From Rubrivivax albus (GTDB lineage: Bacteria > Pseudomonadota > Gammaproteobacteria > Burkholderiales > Burkholderiaceae_C): a stretch of DNA of 64,000 nt. The first letter of the stretch is position 1. The number at the start of each line of letters is the position of its first letter. The DNA lies in assembly GCF_004016515.1 (NCBI RefSeq), contig NZ_SACT01000005.1, forward strand, positions 186,001-250,000. Direction: 5' to 3'. A program made the position numbers and the translations under genes. Below the pieces are notes generated by a model that saw only the letters and a list, made by a program, of their open reading frames with translations, was not told the DNA's origin and searched no databases. Shown in pieces: positions 60,525-64,000 of the stretch.

Positions 60525-62552
60525 TCAGGTGACGGCCGCATCGGCTTGCGCGCTGCGCTTGCGCTGCAACGCCAGCTCGTCGCACTGCGGACAGAATTGG
60601 TGTTCGCCCGACAGGTAGCCGTGAACCGGGCAGATGGAGAACGTGGGCGTGACGGTGATGTAGGGCAGGCGGAAGTTCTCCAGCGCACGCCGCACCAGGC
60701 TGCGGCAGGCCTGGGCATCCGGCAAGCGCTCACCCAGGTAGAGGTGCAGCACCGTGCCGCCGGTGTACAGGCGCTGTAGCGGCTCCTGGCGAGCCAGTGC
60801 CTCGAACGGATCGCTGGTGAAGCCCACCGGCAGCTGGGTGGAGTTGGTGTAGTAGGGCTGCTGCTCGCTTCCGGCCTGCAGGATGCCAGGGTAGCGCCGC
60901 CGGTCCTCCTTGGCGAAGCGATAGGTCGTGCCCTCGGCCGGCGTGGCCTCCAGGTTGAAGAGGTGGCCGGTGCCCTCCTGGAACTCCGTCATACGCACGC
61001 GGATGTGCTGCAGCCAGCGCAGCGCGAACGCTTCGCCCCACGGCGTTGTGATGTTCTCGGTGCCGCCGCTGAAGTTGCGGATCATCTCGTTGACGCCGTT
61101 CACGCCGATGGTCGAGAAGTGATTGCGCAGCGTGCCGAGGTAGCGCTTGGTGTAGGGGTACAGGCCACCGTCGATGTAGCCCTGGATCACCTTGCGCTTG
61201 GTCTCGAGGCTGTCGCGCGCCAGGTCCAGCAGCTCGTCGGTACGCGCCAGCAGCGCGGCCTCGTCGCCGGCATACAGGTAGCCCAGGCGGGCCCCGTTGA
61301 GCGTGACGACACCGACCGAGCCGGTCTGCTCGGCCGAGCCGAACAGGCCGTTGCCACGCTTGAGCAGTTCGCGCAGGTCGAGCTGCAGCCGGCAGCACAT
61401 GCTGCGCACCATGTGCGGCTGCAGGTCGCTGTTGAGGAAGTTCTGGAAGTACGGCAGGCCGTAGCGCGCCGTCATCTCGAACAGCGCGTCGCAGTTGGGA
61501 TGCTCCCAGTCGAAGTCGCGTGTGATGTTGTAGGTGGGGATGGGAAAGGTGAAGGCTCGGCCCTTGGCATCGCCGGCGCACATCACGTCGATGTAGGCGC
61601 GGTTGATCAGGTCCATCTCGGCCTGCAGGTCGCCATAGGAAAAGGGCATCTCGCGCCCGGCGATCACAGGCACCTGCTCGCGCAGGTCTTCCGGGCACGT
61701 CCAGTCAAAGGTGAGATTGGTGAAGGGCGTCTGGGTCCCCCATCGCGAGGGCACGTTGAGGTTGTGCACCAGCTCCTGCAGGCACTGGCGCACCTGTTCG
61801 TAGCCCAGCGCGTCGACGCGTACGTAGGGCGCCAGGTAGGTGTCGAAGGAGCTGAAGGCCTGGGCGCCGGCCCATTCGTTCTGCAGCGTGCCCAGGAAGT
61901 TGACGATCTGCCCGATCGCGCTCGACAGGTGTTTGGGCTGCGCCGAGTCCACTTTGCCCGGGATCCCATTCAAGCCCTCGTGCAGCAGCGTTCGCAACGA
62001 CCAGCCGGCGCAATAGCCCGAAAGCATGTCGAGGTCGTGGAGGTGAAGGTCGGCCTCGCGGTGGGCCTGCCCCACGGCCGGCGGGTACACATGCTCCAGC
62101 CAGTAGTTAGCCGTCACCTTGCCGGCCACGTTCAAGATCAGCCCGCCCAGCGAATAGCCCTGATTGGCGTTGGCGTTGACGCGCCAGTCCTCGCGGGCCA
62201 GATATTCGTTGACCGATCGACCCACATCGACCATGCAGCCGCGGTCGGCACGCAACAGGCGGTGCTGCTCGCGGTAGGCGATGTAGGCACGCGCCGTTTC
62301 GAGATGGCCGGACTCGATCAGCACGGCCTCGGCTTCGTCCTGGATGCGCTCGATGTGCGCCACGCGGCCGGCCAGCCGCGCGGTGACCTGTTGTGCCAGG
62401 TCCTGCGCACGCGCGGCGCCGAACTCGCCAGTGGCGACACCCGCGCGCGCCAGCGCGTCGGCGATCTTGCTGACTTGGAACGGCGCGCTCTGGCCTTCGC
62501 GCTTGATGACCGCCACAGGCGCGAACGGGTTCACCTGGAGTTGATGCTGCAT
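60525..62552 (-). CDS. nrdD: anaerobic (class III) ribonucleoside-triphosphate reductase NrdD, large part
   Basis: 675 aa. The N-terminus is an ATP-cone ('VAVIKREGQSAPFQVSKIADALARAGV', about residues 13-95). The barrel core has 'GETALNVGSGI'-like regions of the family, 'NLTFDWTCPEDLREQVPV' and 'MCCRLQLDLRELLKRGNGLFG' with candidate active-site cysteines. Near the C-terminus a zinc pair 'CPVHGYLSGEHQFCPQC' is followed by only about 15 residues, so the glycyl-radical motif is missing and is encoded at 60229-60453. It makes dNTPs without oxygen. Two NrdR-like boxes lie directly upstream. Confidence 0.94.
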   Translation of the reverse strand: MQHQLQVNPFAPVAVIKREGQSAPFQVSKIADALARAGVATGEFGAARAQDLAQQVTARLAGRVAHIERIQDEAEAVLIESGHLETARAYIAYREQHRLLRADRGCMVDVGRSVNEYLAREDWRVNANANQGYSLGGLILNVAGKVTANYWLEHVYPPAVGQAHREADLHLHDLDMLSGYCAGWSLRTLLHEGLNGIPGKVDSAQPKHLSSAIGQIVNFLGTLQNEWAGAQAFSSFDTYLAPYVRVDALGYEQVRQCLQELVHNLNVPSRWGTQTPFTNLTFDWTCPEDLREQVPVIAGREMPFSYGDLQAEMDLINRAYIDVMCAGDAKGRAFTFPIPTYNITRDFDWEHPNCDALFEMTARYGLPYFQNFLNSDLQPHMVRSMCCRLQLDLRELLKRGNGLFGSAEQTGSVGVVTLNGARLGYLYAGDEAALLARTDELLDLARDSLETKRKVIQGYIDGGLYPYTKRYLGTLRNHFSTIGVNGVNEMIRNFSGGTENITTPWGEAFALRWLQHIRVRMTEFQEGTGHLFNLEATPAEGTTYRFAKEDRRRYPGILQAGSEQQPYYTNSTQLPVGFTSDPFEALARQEPLQRLYTGGTVLHLYLGERLPDAQACRSLVRRALENFRLPYITVTPTFSICPVHGYLSGEHQFCPQCDELALQRKRSAQADAAVT

Positions 62553-62568
62553 GCGCTACCTATAGTGT
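62553..62568. promoter_or_regulatory. NrdR box, proximal
   Basis: GCGCTACCTATAGTGT matches 12 of 16 positions of the NrdR consensus (ACACTATATATAGTGT). It touches the nrdD start codon, so it overlaps the ribosome-binding region. Confidence 0.55.
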
Positions 62569-62584
62569 TTGGTACTGGACAAAA

Positions 62585-62600
62585 ACGCTATATGTAGTGT
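62585..62600. promoter_or_regulatory. NrdR box, distal
   Basis: ACGCTATATGTAGTGT matches 14 of 16 positions of the NrdR consensus. It is centred 32 bases from the proximal box, the three-turn spacing typical of paired NrdR sites. Confidence 0.75.
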
Positions 62601-62678
62601 CCTTGGCGATCAGTCGAAGTGGATTTGATCCAGCACATGCTCTTGGGCGATCTCAGCCTGTGGACTCTGGATATCTCT

Positions 62679-62692
62679 TTGCGTTAGCGCAA
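62679..62692. promoter_or_regulatory. symmetric TTGCG-N4-CGCAA site
   Basis: TTGCG-TTAG-CGCAA is a perfect palindrome with the 5-4-5 layout of FNR/Dnr boxes but with CG in place of AT. It lies 82 bases upstream of the ubiU start and could be an anaerobic regulator site. Confidence 0.4.
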
Positions 62693-62774
62693 GACCATAC
62701 TTGCCGCGCGTTTCCAGACTCCTCCGTTTTGCCTGCCATTCCGAGGCCAGCGTCGCGCACCGGCCCCTTCTCCC

Positions 62775-63812
62775 ATGCTGGCCACGCACACCAACCTGCC
62801 CTCAAGCCCCCAACTTGTCTGCCCAGCCGGCAGCCTGCGTGCCCTCACCGTGGCCGTGGATGCCGGCGCCAATGCCGTCTATCTGGGCCTGAAGGACGCG
62901 ACCAACGCCCGCAACTTCGCCGGCCTGAACTTCGACGAGACACAGATCCGCGAAGGCATCGCCTACGCACATCGGCGTGGCGCGCAGGTGCTGATGGCGC
63001 TGAACACCTTTGCCGACGCGCGCAGCCCCGAGCCCTGGTTCGCCGCGGCCGACAAGGCCGCCGAGCTGGGTGCCGACGCGCTGATCGTGGCCGACACCGC
63101 GGTGATGGGCCACTGCGTGCGTCATCTGCCGAGCCTGCGCCTGCACCTATCGGTGCAGGCCTCGGCCACCAGCCATGCGGCCATTGAGTTCTACCGCCAG
63201 CGCTACGGTGTGCAGCGGGCCGTGCTGCCACGTGTTGTGGCAGCGGATCAGATCGCCAAGATCATCGAACGAACCTCAGTGGAAATCGAGGTCTTCGCCT
63301 TCGGCAGCCTGTGCGTGATGGTCGAGGGCCGCTGCGCGCTGTCGTCCTATGCCACCGGACAGTCACCCAACACGGCCGGAGTTTGCTCGCCGGCGGCCGC
63401 CGTGCGATGGCAAGAGGGGGCCGACGGCGTGCGCGCCAGGCTGGGCGGTGTGCTGATCGACCACTACTCCCCGGATGAGCCGCGCGGCTACCCCACGTTG
63501 TGCAAGGGTCGATTCGATGTGGATGGCCAACGCTCGCATGCGCTGGAAGAACCCACGAGCCTCAACACCATGGCGATCCTGCCGCAGCTCATCGCCATGG
63601 GCGTGCGCGCTTTCAAGATCGAGGGCCGTCAGCGCAGCGCCGCCTATGTGGGCGATGTCACACGTACCTGGCGCGCGGCGATCGACGCTGCCTGCGCTGC
63701 CGCCGCGCAAAGCCAGACTTTCCAGCCCCAGCCGGCATGGACCCAGGCGCTGTCGCGCCATGCGGAAGGGGCGCAGACCACGCTGGGTGCGTTCGAGCGC
63801 CCCTGGCGATAA
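62775..63812 (+). CDS. ubiU: UbiU, oxygen-independent ubiquinone hydroxylation (U32 family)
   Basis: 345 aa peptidase-U32-like protein. 'LVCPAGSLRALTVAVDAGANAVYLGLKDATNARNFAG' opens the TIM-barrel; the 4Fe-4S cysteines are in 'SLCVMVEGRCALSSY', 'AGVCSPA' and 'TLCKGRF'. UbiU with UbiV and UbiT allows hydroxylation of the ubiquinone ring during anaerobic growth. It is divergent from nrdD and followed by ubiV 11 bases later. An earlier start within the intergenic region is possible but not supported. Confidence 0.95.
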   Translation: MLATHTNLPSSPQLVCPAGSLRALTVAVDAGANAVYLGLKDATNARNFAGLNFDETQIREGIAYAHRRGAQVLMALNTFADARSPEPWFAAADKAAELGADALIVADTAVMGHCVRHLPSLRLHLSVQASATSHAAIEFYRQRYGVQRAVLPRVVAADQIAKIIERTSVEIEVFAFGSLCVMVEGRCALSSYATGQSPNTAGVCSPAAAVRWQEGADGVRARLGGVLIDHYSPDEPRGYPTLCKGRFDVDGQRSHALEEPTSLNTMAILPQLIAMGVRAFKIEGRQRSAAYVGDVTRTWRAAIDAACAAAAQSQTFQPQPAWTQALSRHAEGAQTTLGAFERPWR

Positions 63813-63823
63813 AGGAACCGCCC

Positions 63824-64000
63824 ATGGATGCCCCTCACCACGCTACTCGCGACACGTCCGTCGCTCAGGCCCCGGCGCTGCCCCTTCTATCCGAATCGAA
63901 GTCCAGACGCTTCGGCCTGACCGTAGGCCCCGTGCTGTACCTCTGGTCGCGTGCACGCCTGTTGGACTTCTACGCCGAGATCGCCGAATCGCCCGCCGAC
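63824..64000 (+). CDS. ubiV: UbiV, N-terminus only
   Basis: 59 codons reach the window end. ATG 63824 is preceded by AGGAA. After a variable leader the sequence 'RFGLTVGPVLYLWSRARLLDFYAEIAESPAD' (begin: FGLTVGPVLYLW) matches the start of UbiV, the partner of UbiU. The rest, including its 4Fe-4S cysteines, lies outside the window. Confidence 0.9.
   Translation, partial: MDAPHHATRDTSVAQAPALPLLSESKSRRFGLTVGPVLYLWSRARLLDFYAEIAESPAD

Noticed and set aside
1..64000. CRISPR array, rRNA or tRNA gene
   Set aside because: No regularly spaced repeats, no rRNA-like conserved blocks and no cloverleaf-plus-CCA sequence were seen by eye.

Overview
The window is high-GC DNA with dense, mostly operonic genes. 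The gene content (multi-NarK denitrification cluster, two NnrS proteins, NsrR, UbiU/UbiV, a HAAT-type transporter with its own ETF/acyl-CoA module) fits a facultatively anaerobic, denitrifying betaproteobacterium of the Burkholderiales. That placement is inferred from gene families and arrangement, not from any rRNA or search.

Layout. 1-674: the 5' end of a ParB-like partition gene and a small helix-turn-helix protein, both on the minus strand. 1139-11639: one long minus-strand operon for uptake and activation of an unidentified acid: acyl-CoA ligase, livG, livF, a periplasmic binding protein, livH, livM, acyl-CoA dehydrogenase, MaoC-like hydratase, etfB, etfA. Divergent from it are a soluble hybrid histidine kinase, an OmpR-type regulator and ETF-ubiquinone oxidoreductase (11806-16187). 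16852-23385: an accessory block of small hypothetical genes, a RadC-like JAMM protein, an antitoxin-like protein, long hairpins and a repeated leader motif, typical of an integrative element or plasmid. 23804-31309: a thioredoxin-fold protein coupled to an exported protoglobin with a divergent AraC regulator, then a DUF302/EamA double pseudogene, a TetR-controlled HlyD/permease/ATPase exporter and a small membrane protein.

31479-64000 is an anaerobic/NO-response island: ccoG, fdxA and a DUF2249 protein; nnrS and nsrR; a hemerythrin; an unusual DsrC-like protein; a strip of decayed gene duplicates; a nitroreductase with narL and narX; SirB2-like and small hypothetical genes; a cupin, a peptidyl-prolyl isomerase, narI, narJ, narH, narG and three narK-type transporters. 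Across an intergenic region with NarL-like and FNR/Dnr-like sites lie two more hemerythrin proteins, DUF3079, an HPP-CBS membrane protein, a TDT-transporter remnant, a glutamine amidotransferase and a second nnrS. The window closes with anaerobic ribonucleotide reductase (nrdD, a separately encoded glycyl-radical domain, nrdG) and the start of ubiU-ubiV, which make ubiquinone without oxygen.

How it fits together: NarX/NarL and an FNR/Dnr-type factor would switch on nitrate import and respiration. NsrR, NnrS, DUF2249 and the hemerythrins would handle the resulting NO. NrdD/NrdG and UbiU/UbiV supply dNTPs and quinone under anoxia. The most interesting loci are the exported protoglobin pair, the split glycyl-radical RNR with its intercistronic hairpin, the DsrC-like protein that keeps the wrong cysteine, and the fragment strip between the DsrC-like and nitroreductase genes. 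No rRNA, tRNA, CRISPR array or intact insertion sequence was recognised.
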